The position numbers were made by a program, and so were the translations under genes. A stretch of DNA of 64,000 bases from Acinetobacter pecorum (GTDB lineage: Bacteria; Pseudomonadota; Gammaproteobacteria; Pseudomonadales; Moraxellaceae). The stretch spans positions 1 to 64,000 of the forward strand of contig NZ_JACSPT010000007.1 of assembly GCF_014837015.1 (NCBI RefSeq), written 5' to 3'. The notes below the pieces were generated by a model that saw nothing but the letters and a program-made list of their open reading frames with translations, was not told the origin of the DNA and did no database searches. Numbering within the stretch: the first letter of the stretch is position 1; every line of letters begins with the position of its first letter. Positions 36,693-46,457 of the stretch are shown one piece after another.

Positions 36693-38039
36693 TTAATACA
36701 GCTCACCAGATTTACGTTTTGCAATGAAGTCTTTCGATTCTTTGGCAATGACACCAGACAGTAATAATAATGCGATTAAGTTCGGCACCGCCATGAGGCC
36801 GTTAAAGGTATCGGCGAATAGCCAGACCAGATCCAGTGTTGCAATGCAGCCGATAAACACTGAGGCAATATAAATAATGCGATAGGGCAAAACGAATTTT
36901 TCGCCAAGTAAATAGCTGGTACATTTTTCGCCATAGTAGCTCCAGCCCAAAATAGTGGAATAAGCGAAGAAAATGATTCCGAAAGTCACCACCCAGCCAC
37001 CAATACCAGGTAGCAGCTTGTCGAATACACCGATGGTTAATACGGCACCGGTTTGGCCTCCGAATGAATTGCCTGCCATGATATAGCCCATGACCAGAAC
37101 AATACCGGTGATTGAACAGACAATAATGGTATCAATGAAGGTACCGGTCATAGACACCAGACCTTGACGGGCCGGATGATCGGTTTTTGCCGCTGCGGCC
37201 GCAATGGGTGCAGAGCCCATACCCGCTTCGTTGGAGAATACGCCACGTGCTACACCATAACGAATCGCCGCACCAATTGCACCGCCCACTGCGGCCTCTC
37301 CAGTAAAGGCATAGGTGAAGATGATTTTAAGCGCAGGAACGACCAGTTCGAGATTATTAAAGATGATAATTAATCCCCCTGCCACATAGCCTATAGCCAT
37401 AATAGGAACAATCAGTGACGCTGCTCTGGAAATTGATTTAATCCCGCCCAAAATCACCAGTGCCGAAAAAGCGGTGATAATGATACCCGTCATCCAGGTT
37501 TCGATGCCCAAGCTGTTTTGCACTGCCAATGCTACGGTATTGGACTGTACGGAGCTGCCGATTCCAAAAGAAGCCAGAGTTCCGAACAAGGCAAAAATCA
37601 GCGCCAGCCATTTCCATTTGAGGCCTCGTTCGATGTAGTACATCGGGCCACCGGACATTTCACCTTTCTCATTTTTAATTCGGTATTTGACTGCCAGAAC
37701 ACCTTCACCGTATTTGGTTGCCATACCAAAGAGGGCAGTCATCCACATCCAGAACACAGCCCCTGGACCACCAAGAACACAGGCAGTGGCCACGCCGGCA
37801 ATATTACCGGTACCAATCGTGGCAGAAAGTGCGGTCATGAGTGAAGCAAATTGGGAAATATCACCTGCGTGGTCTGGGTGCTTGCCAAAGACCTGTTTAA
37901 AAGCCAGTGGCAACATGCGGAACTGCCAGAACAATAAACGGAAGGTGAGGAATACCCCGGTACCGACAATCAGTACCAACATATAAGGGCCCCAGACCCA
38001 GCCGCTTAAAGTTTCCATTAAACTTTGTAAATTTTGCAT
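36693..38039 (-). CDS. Sodium:alanine/glycine symporter (AGCS family)
   Basis: Na+-coupled uptake of alanine or glycine across the inner membrane. The 448-residue protein has about 11 membrane helices and the family segments SALSATIGTGNIAGVATA, GGPGAVFWMW and GGPMYYIERG in its first third. A second amino acid permease gene (CycA type) is divergently transcribed across a 319-base gap. I searched this gap for a glycine riboswitch, often found before AGCS genes, and saw none of its conserved cores. Confidence 0.9.
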   Translation of the reverse strand: MQNLQSLMETLSGWVWGPYMLVLIVGTGVFLTFRLLFWQFRMLPLAFKQVFGKHPDHAGDISQFASLMTALSATIGTGNIAGVATACVLGGPGAVFWMWMTALFGMATKYGEGVLAVKYRIKNEKGEMSGGPMYYIERGLKWKWLALIFALFGTLASFGIGSSVQSNTVALAVQNSLGIETWMTGIIITAFSALVILGGIKSISRAASLIVPIMAIGYVAGGLIIIFNNLELVVPALKIIFTYAFTGEAAVGGAIGAAIRYGVARGVFSNEAGMGSAPIAAAAAKTDHPARQGLVSMTGTFIDTIIVCSITGIVLVMGYIMAGNSFGGQTGAVLTIGVFDKLLPGIGGWVVTFGIIFFAYSTILGWSYYGEKCTSYLLGEKFVLPYRIIYIASVFIGCIATLDLVWLFADTFNGLMAVPNLIALLLLSGVIAKESKDFIAKRKSGELY

Positions 38040-38358
38040 AAAATTCTTCTTATGGATCCATGTTTGCGTCGTTCGAGATATTGATTAAAAAGCAATTGCT
38101 ATGCCAGATGCCTTCATCCTGAGTGCATAAAATGGCTGAATAGTGTTCCATTTTTTACATAATTTTAGGGGTTTTACAAGAAATTACTGAAATCTTGCAG
38201 GTCAAAAATAAGGCAGAAATGTGTTTGGAGAGCGATATAAGAAAAATAAATTAACTTCTTCAATTAATCAGGAAATACAAATGATGTGATTTTTATTTTT
38301 GTATTCAGCATTTTTTACGTTAATTTGTCGCAAGTAAAATTCGAAGTTGTAATTAATA
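38040..38358. other. Divergent intergenic region between two amino-acid transporter genes
   Basis: No gene is seen in these 319 bases, which must contain the promoters of both transporters. AT-rich; no strong promoter pair, riboswitch core or palindrome is evident. Confidence 0.5.
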
Positions 38359-39762
38359 ATGTCAGAAAACTATAACAATTCGTCGGCGGAGCACGATGAA
38401 TTAAAGCGGAGTCTATCCAACCGGCACCTACAGCTAATTGCCATTGGGGGTGCCATCGGAACCGGCCTGTTTATGGGATCGGGTAAAACCATCAGTCTCG
38501 CAGGACCTTCGATTCTGGTGATCTATATGATCATCGGTTTTATGGTCTTTCTGGTGATGCGTGCACTGGGCGAACTGTTACTTTCCAACTTGCAATATAA
38601 ATCATTTATTGATTTTGCCACGGATCTGATTGGGCCTTGGGCCGGATACTTTGTTGGCTGGACCTACTGGCTGTGCTGGATCACCATCGGGATCGCAGAT
38701 CTGTCCGCCATCATTTACTATCTGCAATTCTTCAATAATGGCTTGCCCTTTAGTCCTGAAGAGGGGGTAATGATCAGTATTGCCTCGATTGTGTTTATCA
38801 TAGGCTTGAATCTGGTTACGGTAAAACTGTTTGGTGAAATGGAATTCTGGTTTGCCCTGGTCAAGATTATTGCCATTGTGGTGCTGATTGCCGTCGGCCT
38901 CTGGATGATCTTTACAGGATTCACTTCTGATGCTGGAACGGTCGCTTCATTTAGTCATATCTGGGATCATGGCGGGATATTCCCTACAGGTGCCATGGGC
39001 TTCCTTGCCGGTTTCCAGATTGCCATCTTTGCCTTTGTCGGGGTGGAGCTGGTGGGGACTACTGCGGCTGAAACCAAAGATCCAGAAAAGAACCTGCCAA
39101 AAGCAGTGAATTCTATTCCGATCCGTATCATTATTTTCTATGTTTTGGCATTGCTGATTGTGATGTCAGTGACACCCTGGAACCAGATTGACCCGAATGT
39201 TTCGCCCTTTGTAAACCTATTCAGTCAGGCTGGCATTGCAGCGGCTGCGATTATCATGAATCTGGTGGTGTTGTCCTCGGTAATGTCATCAATGAACAGT
39301 GGTGTATTCTCGACCAGCCGTATGCTGTTTGGCCTGTCACGTGAAAAGCAGGCACCGGTGGCTTTTGGTCGCCTGAACCGTCGTGCGGTTCCTGCCAACG
39401 CCCTGTATTTCTCAGCGGTATGTTTGTTGCTGGGAGCAGCACTGCAGTATTTTGTTCCAAATACTGTCCGGGCATTTACCTTGGCCACGACTTTGTCCAC
39501 GATTCTGTTTATCTGTGTCTGGATCATTATTATCTGGAGCTATATCGTGTATTACAAAACACGTCCAGAACTGCATGCCAAATCAACCTTTAAGTTGCCG
39601 GGCGGTCTGGTGACATGCTGGATGGTAATTATCTTCTTTCTCAGCATGATTGTGGTCTTGGCACTGGAAGAAGATACCCGCCAGGCCCTGATGGTCAGCC
39701 CGATCTGGTTTATTTTGCTCATCATTGGCTATTTTGGCTTCTATAAACAGAAACATAAATAA
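38359..39762 (+). CDS. cycA: D-serine/D-alanine/glycine:H+ symporter
   Basis: Amino acid permease of the APC superfamily, 467 residues with about 12 membrane helices. It is closely similar to E. coli CycA: RHLQLIAIGGAIGTGLFMGSG at the N-terminus, ELVGTTAAETKDPEKNLPKA in the middle, NSGVFSTSRMLFGL later, and EEDTRQAL near the end. It would import glycine, D-alanine, D-serine and related amino acids. It diverges from the alanine/glycine symporter gene, so the two may be co-regulated. No obvious Shine-Dalgarno sequence precedes the ATG. Confidence 0.92.
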   Translation: MSENYNNSSAEHDELKRSLSNRHLQLIAIGGAIGTGLFMGSGKTISLAGPSILVIYMIIGFMVFLVMRALGELLLSNLQYKSFIDFATDLIGPWAGYFVGWTYWLCWITIGIADLSAIIYYLQFFNNGLPFSPEEGVMISIASIVFIIGLNLVTVKLFGEMEFWFALVKIIAIVVLIAVGLWMIFTGFTSDAGTVASFSHIWDHGGIFPTGAMGFLAGFQIAIFAFVGVELVGTTAAETKDPEKNLPKAVNSIPIRIIIFYVLALLIVMSVTPWNQIDPNVSPFVNLFSQAGIAAAAIIMNLVVLSSVMSSMNSGVFSTSRMLFGLSREKQAPVAFGRLNRRAVPANALYFSAVCLLLGAALQYFVPNTVRAFTLATTLSTILFICVWIIIIWSYIVYYKTRPELHAKSTFKLPGGLVTCWMVIIFFLSMIVVLALEEDTRQALMVSPIWFILLIIGYFGFYKQKHK

Positions 39763-39773
39763 ACCTTATCAAT

Positions 39774-39806
39774 AAAAACGTCAGCGATCTGCTGGCGTTT
39801 TTTTTT
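39774..39806 (+). terminator. Terminator after cycA
   Basis: AAAAACGTCAGC and GCTGGCGTTTTT (one G-T wobble) pair around GATCT and are followed by a long T run. Confidence 0.9.
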
Positions 39807-39835
39807 GTCTAAAGATACTCTCTAGCGTTTAACGC

Positions 39836-39865
39836 TTGGGTCATGCTGAATGATCGCGTTATACT
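39836..39865 (+). promoter_or_regulatory. Possible promoter of lptM-lysA-dapF
   Basis: TTGGGT (39836-39841), an 18-base spacer and TATACT (39860-39865). The inverted repeat AGCGTT-T-AACGCT (39824-39836) overlaps the -35 and might be an operator. Confidence 0.4.
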
Positions 39866-39894
39866 TCATCGAAACTATTACATTAGGTGGTCAG

Positions 39895-40128
39895 ATGCGC
39901 CAAGTCATTTGCTACATCAGTATCTTAGCGACAGGTCTCGTTCTTGCAGGTTGTGGACAGTCAGGTGCTTTGCACTTGCCAAATGATCCGAATTACGACA
40001 AGCGGGCCAAGTATCTGTTATACAAAAATACTGAAAATGAGTCCAAAGCGTCCGATGAAGAACGCGAGATACCCATGCCACAACAGTTTGCTGCACCTGC
40101 CGATTCAGACGTTAAAACCACACCATAA
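39895..40128 (+). CDS. lptM: LPS-assembly lipoprotein LptM (YifL family)
   Basis: A small outer-membrane lipoprotein that helps mature the LptD-LptE translocon. The ATG at 39895, preceded by AGGTGG, gives 77 residues with a signal peptide ending in LAGC and the family signature CGQSGALHLP right after the lipidated cysteine. An upstream ATG at 39850 would put the lipobox too far from the N-terminus. As in many proteobacteria it heads the lysA-dapF cluster; lysA starts 24 bases after its stop. Confidence 0.88.
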   Translation: MRQVICYISILATGLVLAGCGQSGALHLPNDPNYDKRAKYLLYKNTENESKASDEEREIPMPQQFAAPADSDVKTTP

Positions 40129-40152
40129 CGCTTTCACAGAAAGGATACCTTC

Positions 40153-41397
40153 ATGAGTTTCACCCGCATTAATGGGGTATTGCACGCTGAGCAATGTTCA
40201 TTACAACAGCTCGCGGAGCAATTTGGCACACCACTTTATGTTTATTCCAAAGCCACTCTGGAAAAACATTTTTTAGATATGGACCGTGCTTTTAACTTTA
40301 TCGATCATCAAATCTGTTTTGCGGTAAAGTCCAACTCTAATCTTGCGGTATTGAATGTATTGGCAAAGCAAGGTGCAGGTTTTGATATTGTGACCGGTGG
40401 TGAATTGGCCCGTGTGCTAAAAGCCGGTGGTGATGCATCGAAAATTGTATTTTCCGGTTTGGGTAAAACTGAAGCAGATATCAAAAAAGCTTTGGAAGTC
40501 GGGATTGCGTGTTTCAACGTGGAGTCTTATGCTGAGCTGGATCGTATTCAAAAGGTGGCGGCTGAATTGAATGTCAAAGCACCGATTTCATTGCGCGTGA
40601 ATCCGGATGTAGATGCCAAAACCCATCCTTATATTTCAACCGGCTTAAAAGAAAATAAATTCGGTATTCCATCGGATAACGTGTTTGAAACATATCAATA
40701 TGCGGCGTCATTGCCAAATCTGGATGTGGTCGGAATTGACTGCCATATCGGTTCACAGCTGACCGAAACCCAGCCATTTGTGGATGCACTGGATCGGGTT
40801 ATTGTCATGATTGAGCAGTTAAAAGAGCTGGGCATCCATCTTAAACACATTGATATCGGTGGCGGTCTGGGCGTGACGTATAAAGATGAGACCCCGCCGT
40901 CGGTTGAAGAATATGCCAACGCACTGCGTCCAGCTTTAGAAAAACTGGGCTTGAAGGTGTATATGGAGCCGGGACGCAGTATTTCTGCCAATGCGGGGGT
41001 GCTACTGACCAAAGTGGATCTGCTGAAGCCAACCAGTCACCGCAACTTCGCGATTATTGATGCAGCGATGAATGACCTGATTCGTCCAGCTTTGTATGAA
41101 GCATGGATGGACATTCAACCTGTTAGGCCGCGTACTGATGTCGAAAGCAAAGAATGGGATGTCGTGGGTGCCATCTGTGAAACTGGTGATTTCCTGGGTA
41201 AAGAGCGCAAGCTTGCGATCAAGGAAAATGATGTGCTGGCAGTGCTTGGTGCGGGTGCATACGGCTTTGTCATGAGTTCAAACTATAACAGCCGTGGCCG
41301 TGCTGCTGAGGTGATGGTCGACGCCGATCAGGCGCATCTGATTCGTGAACGTGAAACGATTGAATCCCTCTGGGAACGTGAGCGTTTATTGCCTTAA
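40153..41397 (+). CDS. lysA: Diaminopimelate decarboxylase
   Basis: PLP enzyme that decarboxylates meso-diaminopimelate to L-lysine, the last step of lysine synthesis. The 414-residue protein has the PLP-binding lysine 59 in CFAVKSN, the phosphate-binding GGGLGV, and the active-site cysteine near residue 342 in ICETGDFLGK, with the substrate-binding MEPGRSI. Second gene of the lptM-lysA-dapF group; dapF starts 13 bases downstream. Confidence 0.96.
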   Translation: MSFTRINGVLHAEQCSLQQLAEQFGTPLYVYSKATLEKHFLDMDRAFNFIDHQICFAVKSNSNLAVLNVLAKQGAGFDIVTGGELARVLKAGGDASKIVFSGLGKTEADIKKALEVGIACFNVESYAELDRIQKVAAELNVKAPISLRVNPDVDAKTHPYISTGLKENKFGIPSDNVFETYQYAASLPNLDVVGIDCHIGSQLTETQPFVDALDRVIVMIEQLKELGIHLKHIDIGGGLGVTYKDETPPSVEEYANALRPALEKLGLKVYMEPGRSISANAGVLLTKVDLLKPTSHRNFAIIDAAMNDLIRPALYEAWMDIQPVRPRTDVESKEWDVVGAICETGDFLGKERKLAIKENDVLAVLGAGAYGFVMSSNYNSRGRAAEVMVDADQAHLIRERETIESLWERERLLP

Positions 41398-41410
41398 GGA
41401 GTAAATCAGG

Positions 41411-42256
41411 ATGTTATTAGAATTTACCAAGATGCATGGCTTGGGCAATGACTTTATGGTAGTGGACCTGATCAGCCAGCGTGCTTATCTGGATACCCTG
41501 ACGATTCAACGCCTGGCCAACCGTCACTTTGGGGTTGGTTTTGATCAGTTATTGATCGTTGAGCCGCCTGATATTCCGAGTGCAGACTTTAAATACCGGA
41601 TTTTTAATGCTGATGGTTCGGAAGTGGAACAATGTGGCAACGGTGTGCGCTGTTTTGCCAAGTTTGTGCATGATCGGCAGTTGACCGCCAAAACCAAAAT
41701 CAAGGTACAAACCAAGTCAGGTATTGTAGTACCAGAATTGGGCGCGAATGGCTGGGTGCGTGTGAATATGGGCTATCCAAAATTCCTGCCTCAGGAAATT
41801 CCATTTGTGGCTGATGCGCCGGAGAGCCTGTATGACATCGATCTTGCTGGCGGTGAAAAGCTGACGATTGATGTGGTGAATATGGGCAATCCACATGCGG
41901 TAACGATTGTACCGGATGTGATTGCTGCCGATGTCGCACGTATTGGTCCGCAGGTCGAGTCGCATGCACGTTTCCCTGCACGGGTCAATGCGGGCTTTAT
42001 GCAAATTATTGATGATAAACATGCGCGTTTACGTGTGTTTGAGCGTGGTGTAGGCGAGACCTTGGCCTGTGGTACAGGTGCCTGTGCAGCCGCAGTGTCT
42101 GGTATGCGCCGTGGTCTGCTGTCGAGCAAAGTCGAAATCGAACTTGCAGGTGGAAAGTTGCAGATTGAGTGGAAAGAAGGTGATGTGGTGTGGATGACCG
42201 GTCCAACGGCTACCGTGTATGAAGGTCGTCTGGATTTACGTTACTTCCAGAGCTAG
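41411..42256 (+). CDS. dapF: Diaminopimelate epimerase
   Basis: Converts LL- to meso-diaminopimelate, used for peptidoglycan and lysine. The 281-residue protein contains the two catalytic cysteines: C75 in EQCGNGVRC and C220 in ACGTGAC, both in canonical context. It is PLP-independent and built of two similar halves. Co-transcribed with lysA. Confidence 0.97.
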   Translation: MLLEFTKMHGLGNDFMVVDLISQRAYLDTLTIQRLANRHFGVGFDQLLIVEPPDIPSADFKYRIFNADGSEVEQCGNGVRCFAKFVHDRQLTAKTKIKVQTKSGIVVPELGANGWVRVNMGYPKFLPQEIPFVADAPESLYDIDLAGGEKLTIDVVNMGNPHAVTIVPDVIAADVARIGPQVESHARFPARVNAGFMQIIDDKHARLRVFERGVGETLACGTGACAAAVSGMRRGLLSSKVEIELAGGKLQIEWKEGDVVWMTGPTATVYEGRLDLRYFQS

Positions 42257-42273
42257 ATTTCGTGCCGCTTGAG

Positions 42274-42307
42274 AAAAAGCACTGTCTGATCGATGGTGCT
42301 TTTTTTT
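42274..42307 (+). terminator. Terminator after dapF
   Basis: AAAAAGCAC and GTGCTTTTT pair, and eight T follow the stem. It separates dapF from the hydrolase and xerC genes. Confidence 0.8.
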
Positions 42308-42343
42308 ATGCTAGGATGGGAAAAACTGTAGAATTTGAATGAG

Positions 42344-42949
42344 ATGAATAAGCTTGTTTTCCTGCCGGGTGCTTCAGGAAGCCAGCACTTTTGGCAGCCA
42401 TTAAGAGCAGCATTAACCGAATATACAGATCAGCAAGTCATTGCCTATCCAGGCTTTGATGGTGTAGCACCAAATTTAGCTATTCAAAACCTGCATGATC
42501 TGCAAGAATTCGTGAAAAAGCAAATTGAAGATGATTCCATTCTAATTGCCCAGTCTATGGGCGGGGTCTTGGCCATTGGGTTGGCACTTAAGCATCCACA
42601 GAAAGTCAAAGGGTTGGTATTGTTGGCGACATCTGGTGGTCTGAATTTAAAAACATTTCATTGTGCAGACTGGCGAACAGATTATCGTGAACTGTTTAAA
42701 ACAGCGCCGGACTGGTTTGAACAAGACCAAACTGAATTTAGCCGCCTTCAGCTCGCAAGTCTGGACGTTCCGATCTTGCTGATCTGGGGCGATCATGATC
42801 CTTTAAGCACTGTTCAGCTTGGACAATACTTGGCAGGAATTTTTAAAAATGCAAAATTGCATATTATTAAAGGTGGAGATCATTTCTTTGCTAGCACTCA
42901 TGCAGATCAGGTTGCAATGCTGATTCAAGATTATCTGGAGCAACTCTAA
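42344..42949 (+). CDS. Alpha/beta hydrolase
   Basis: A 201-residue protein of the alpha/beta-hydrolase fold with a complete likely triad: nucleophile serine 71 in AQSMGGV, an acid in WGDHDPLS (148 or 150), and histidine 178 in GGDHFF. The early PGASGSQHFW forms the oxyanion region. Substrate unknown. The ATG at 42344 was chosen over a TTG at 42335. It stands between dapF and xerC, where Pseudomonas has a DUF484 gene, and its stop codon directly abuts the xerC start, so the two are probably translated together. Confidence 0.82.
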   Translation: MNKLVFLPGASGSQHFWQPLRAALTEYTDQQVIAYPGFDGVAPNLAIQNLHDLQEFVKKQIEDDSILIAQSMGGVLAIGLALKHPQKVKGLVLLATSGGLNLKTFHCADWRTDYRELFKTAPDWFEQDQTEFSRLQLASLDVPILLIWGDHDPLSTVQLGQYLAGIFKNAKLHIIKGGDHFFASTHADQVAMLIQDYLEQL

Positions 42950-43885
42950 ATGGAGCAAGCAGTGATTGTCCCACCTCAACTCTTGCTCAACATGTGGCTG
43001 AAAGAACGTGAAATTCAAAACCAGTCCAAACATACCTTGCAAGCTTATGGGCGTGATGTCTCGGATTTTTTAGAGTTTTGCCAGCGTGAACAGCTCAATT
43101 TAAACGATGTGGAAGCCACCGATTTACGCCAGTTTCTGGCTGAGAAAGTCGAACAGCATCAACTGAGTCCCAGCAGCATGCAACGTATGCTTTCAGCCAT
43201 TCGCCAGTTTATGAAATGGGCCGAGCAGGCTCAGCATATGGCTTTTAATCCTGCGGATGATTTTCAGTTAAAACGTCAATCGCGCCCTTTGCCGGGCATG
43301 GTGGATATTGAAACCGTCAACCAGATTATTGATCAGCCTGCGCCTGAAAATGAAATACAGCAGCAAATGTGGCTCCGGGACAAAGCGATGTTAGAGTTGC
43401 TTTATTCCAGTGGGCTGCGTCTGGCAGAACTGCAAAGCCTGAGAATTAAAGATATTGATTTCAACCGGCAGTTATTACGCATTACTGGTAAAGGTAATAA
43501 GACCCGGATTGTGCCTTTTGGCTCCAAGGCCAAAGACAGCGTGATGGCCTGGTTGCAAGTCTATCCCTTATGGAATGGTGATTTTGTGCCGGAGGCGAAC
43601 GTATTTATTACCCAGAAAGGCAATCCGCTCGGTGCAAGACAGATTGAGAATCGGGTTAAATTTCAGGCGCAGCGTGCAGGCGTCAATGTAGATTTACATC
43701 CGCATTTGTTAAGACATTGTTTTGCGAGTCACATGTTATCCAATAGCCGGGACTTACGCGCCGTGCAGGAAATGCTGGGACACAGTAATTTAACCACTAC
43801 GCAAATTTATACCCATGTCGATTTTGATCATCTGGCTCAAATTTATGATCAGGCTCATCCGCGTGCGCAACATAAAGAAGATTGA
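42950..43885 (+). CDS. xerC: Tyrosine recombinase XerC
   Basis: With XerD, resolves chromosome dimers at the dif site. The 311-residue protein has an N-terminal SAM-like core-binding domain (about 12-95) and the catalytic domain with the full set R157 (SGLRLAEL), K181, H252, R255 (HLLRH), H278 (LGHSN) and Y287 (YTHVD). The length and position after the lysA-dapF cluster fit XerC rather than XerD. It directly follows the hydrolase gene without a gap. Confidence 0.94.
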   Translation: MEQAVIVPPQLLLNMWLKEREIQNQSKHTLQAYGRDVSDFLEFCQREQLNLNDVEATDLRQFLAEKVEQHQLSPSSMQRMLSAIRQFMKWAEQAQHMAFNPADDFQLKRQSRPLPGMVDIETVNQIIDQPAPENEIQQQMWLRDKAMLELLYSSGLRLAELQSLRIKDIDFNRQLLRITGKGNKTRIVPFGSKAKDSVMAWLQVYPLWNGDFVPEANVFITQKGNPLGARQIENRVKFQAQRAGVNVDLHPHLLRHCFASHMLSNSRDLRAVQEMLGHSNLTTTQIYTHVDFDHLAQIYDQAHPRAQHKED

Positions 43886-44116
43886 TCATATGCCAGGTTT
43901 TAAGGAATAGAGATCATAAAAAATGTATTTTTGGCATAAAACTTTCATATATAAACCTTAAAATGGAATTCAACTGAACATTGGCGTTGGGATTGGCATT
44001 TCACTATTGTCTTATTCGTTAAATGCGCCATTTCAGGTATAACAATAAATACTATTTAATATTTAAAATGAAATATTACTGAGCAGAGTCTCAGTATTTG
44101 ACCGATGGGAGGCAAT

Positions 44117-44500
44117 ATGGACACACTGGTAATTGCGGACATAGAACAAAAATATGCACAGTTAAGTGAGGCTCAAAAAGAAATGTTTGCCGGTTATGGT
44201 TTGCGGCAAATCAAGCATTTTGTGGACATTAGCTTACCCAATCTTGAAGCGACTTTGCCTGAAGGTGCCATTATTCAAGGCATTAATGCCGATGGTAAAG
44301 TTCAGGCATTTAACGCGAGCACCGGACAATACTATTTATGGATTTCTGACCTGCAATGGCAATTGTCGAATCGTGCGACACAGGCAGTCGACTTAAAAGA
44401 AGATGCAGTTGCGATTTGGCAAATTTTTGAGTTGGCAAACTATGAACTGGTGGATTTAAGCCATGTACATCGTGATTTTTTGGCACAAGAAACTCATTAA
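44117..44500 (+). CDS. Hypothetical protein, 127 residues
   Basis: I do not recognise a family. The protein has no signal peptide or membrane segment, starts with an acidic helical part (ADIEQKYAQLSEAQKEMF), then a beta-rich centre (AIIQGINADGKVQAFNASTGQYYLWISD). The ATG at 44117 with GGGAGG five bases upstream was preferred to the ATG at 44105. Probably cytoplasmic, single-gene transcript. Confidence 0.68.
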   Translation: MDTLVIADIEQKYAQLSEAQKEMFAGYGLRQIKHFVDISLPNLEATLPEGAIIQGINADGKVQAFNASTGQYYLWISDLQWQLSNRATQAVDLKEDAVAIWQIFELANYELVDLSHVHRDFLAQETH

Positions 44501-44723
44501 ATGTTCCTACAGCTACCATAATATAAAAAATTAAGACTCGGGCTGTATTCTGGTTTTGCTCAAGAGGAGAGGGTTGTCTTTAAGCATATCAGCACAGGCA
44601 ACCTCACTTTTATCTTTTAATAAAACTTGCAGCTTAGTTAATTTCAGTCCAGCTTCGGATTAAAGATACTGTTCAGAATTAAAATTAAACCTATGCCAGC
44701 GTCGCTACTTGTAATTCATTCTT

Positions 44724-45218
44724 TTATAGATCTTCTAAAGGCAGCTGGAAACTCTGTTTGATAATCTGGCTGGGTAAATCCGTTTTGACACTGGTAATGC
44801 CATTTTTTTTTGTCAGATGAGTCGACTGGAATTTCCGGTAACTTTCCAGATCAGGCACCACGACTTTCAGCATCGCATCACTTTCCCCCAGAATAATGTA
44901 GCACTCCATCACCTGCGGCAGTTCTTTCATTGCTTCAATAAAGGTGTCGATGGTTTCGGCATCCTGACCGACCAGCCAGATGCGCGAAAATAGGATCAAC
45001 TGAAACCCAATTTTTTGTTGATCAACGATAGTGGTGTAATTCTGAATGACACCTGCATCTTCCAGTAATTTTACCCGGCGCAAACAGGATGATGGTGAAA
45101 GTCCGATTTCCCGTGCCAGATCATTATTCTGAATACGGCCGTTGGCTTGTAAGTAACGAATGATATTTTTATCAATCCGATCAAGTTTTACCCGCACAGA
45201 CTTGGTGGATATTTTCAT
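44724..45218 (-). CDS. Lrp/AsnC-family transcriptional regulator
   Basis: A 164-residue regulator with an N-terminal helix-turn-helix (NNDLAREIGLSPSSCLRRVKLLEDAGVI, about 31-58) and a C-terminal RAM domain (about 75-150), which in this family binds amino acids and mediates oligomerisation. It is divergently transcribed from a LysE-type exporter across 112 bases, the usual layout of an amino-acid-responsive activator and its target. A palindromic site sits seven bases before its start. Confidence 0.9.
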   Translation of the reverse strand: MKISTKSVRVKLDRIDKNIIRYLQANGRIQNNDLAREIGLSPSSCLRRVKLLEDAGVIQNYTTIVDQQKIGFQLILFSRIWLVGQDAETIDTFIEAMKELPQVMECYIILGESDAMLKVVVPDLESYRKFQSTHLTKKNGITSVKTDLPSQIIKQSFQLPLEDL

Positions 45219-45224
45219 AAATTA

Positions 45225-45235
45225 GAATAATATTC
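45225..45235. promoter_or_regulatory. Possible Lrp-type operator
   Basis: GAATA-A-TATTC is a perfect palindrome, flanked symmetrically further out by TT and AA. It lies between the divergent regulator and exporter genes and next to the regulator start, where autoregulation would act. Predicted from position and symmetry only. Confidence 0.35.
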
Positions 45236-45330
45236 GAAAAATGAAACTTATTATAGAATAAAAAGAAAGCCAATTTTATAAAAAATCACAGATACTTATT
45301 GCATTTTCTGGAGTTTGAAAGGAAAAGGAA

Positions 45331-45936
45331 ATGTCTGTATTTGCACTCTTTGCACTGACCGTGCTTCCCCTGATTTTTACGCCTGGACCCGATATGTTGT
45401 TTATCCTGTCTCAAGTGATGGGTAAAGATGCAAAAGCAGGCATGATGGCAACCGTAGGAGTGTGTTGCGGTTATCTGGTGCATTCGATCCTGGTAGCGCT
45501 AGGTATTGCCGCCATCATTGTTTCTTTTCCTGTACTGTTTGAAACCATTCGCTGGCTCGGGATCGCGTATCTGTTGTATCTGGCTTTTGGTTTGCTTAAA
45601 TCGGTATTCAGTAAAAATGCGCTAAATATTGAGAAAAAAACTTCGCCCAATCCGATTCAAAAAGGATTTTTTACTGCCCTGTTAAATCCAAAAGGTATGC
45701 TGATCTATTTTGCAATTTTACCGCAGTTTATTGATAAATCAGCCAATACAGTGAGCCAGGGTTTGATTCTTTCTTTTATTTTTATCAGTCTTATTTTTGT
45801 GGTGTATTGTGGCTTAAGTATTCTATTCAGCAAAATCAGCCAGAAAACTCAAATAGATGAACGTAAACAAAAATGGGTGGATGGAACTTCGGGTGGTTTA
45901 CTGGCACTTGCCGCAAGCTGGCTCATCATCAATTAA
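45331..45936 (+). CDS. LysE/RhtB-family amino acid exporter
   Basis: A 201-residue exporter with about six membrane helices and the family start: FTPGPDMLFILSQVMGKDAKAGMMATVG, where the GPD and the Gly-rich run are diagnostic. It exports amino acids or related small molecules; the actual substrate is not evident. Controlled, by inference, by the divergent Lrp-type regulator. A strong purine-rich ribosome-binding site (AAAGGAAAAGGAA) precedes its ATG. Confidence 0.88.
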   Translation: MSVFALFALTVLPLIFTPGPDMLFILSQVMGKDAKAGMMATVGVCCGYLVHSILVALGIAAIIVSFPVLFETIRWLGIAYLLYLAFGLLKSVFSKNALNIEKKTSPNPIQKGFFTALLNPKGMLIYFAILPQFIDKSANTVSQGLILSFIFISLIFVVYCGLSILFSKISQKTQIDERKQKWVDGTSGGLLALAASWLIIN

Positions 45937-45946
45937 TCGGATCCCG

Positions 45947-45977
45947 AAAAAGTATACTGTTCGCAGTATGCTTTTTT
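45947..45977 (+). terminator. Terminator after the LysE-type gene
   Basis: AAAAAGTATACTG and CAGTATGCTTTTT pair (one G-T wobble) around a TTCG tetraloop. Confidence 0.9.
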
Positions 45978-46457
45978 ATGATTGAGAAAATTTGAAAAGA
46001 AGTAATTACTTTGTCAGAGTCGGATGAATGTACTGGTTTATTATTTATTCAATTTGTCTATATATTGAGTTTAATTCGCTCTCAATATGATTTCTGTCTA
46101 AAATGACAAAAGCTGACATATCTATATTTCGTCTATTTTGCTTCAAGCGGCTTTAAATCAATTTAAATTTAAAGTCATCAATCAAAACTTCTGATGTGAT
46201 TAATCAGATAAAAAAATAATATAAATCAATGGTTAAAATTTAAGTAAATATTGATAAATTTCATTGTAATAAAACGATAACAATTAATTGTGAACGCATC
46301 GTTCAGGGAAAATTACGCATTTTTACAGCTCTTTGTTGAATTGTGACTTGACCGAAATGCCGTACACATTGCAAGATAGGGCACCTAAAAAAATTTAAGT
46401 GAAGAGTTACACTAACTTTTCTCAACATTTACATTTGCTAAAACAGCCGAGGATTAC
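45978..46457. other. AT-rich non-coding region before etfB
   Basis: Nearly 480 bases without a gene. Mostly A/T-rich; I see no riboswitch core or strong hairpin. A TTGACC at 46351-46356 could be part of the etfBA promoter but has no well-spaced -10. The etfB ribosome-binding site is GAGGA. Confidence 0.5.

Noticed and set aside
38040-38358. Possible glycine riboswitch before the alanine/glycine symporter
   Set aside because: I looked for the conserved aptamer cores on the minus strand and found none; the region is plain AT-rich DNA.
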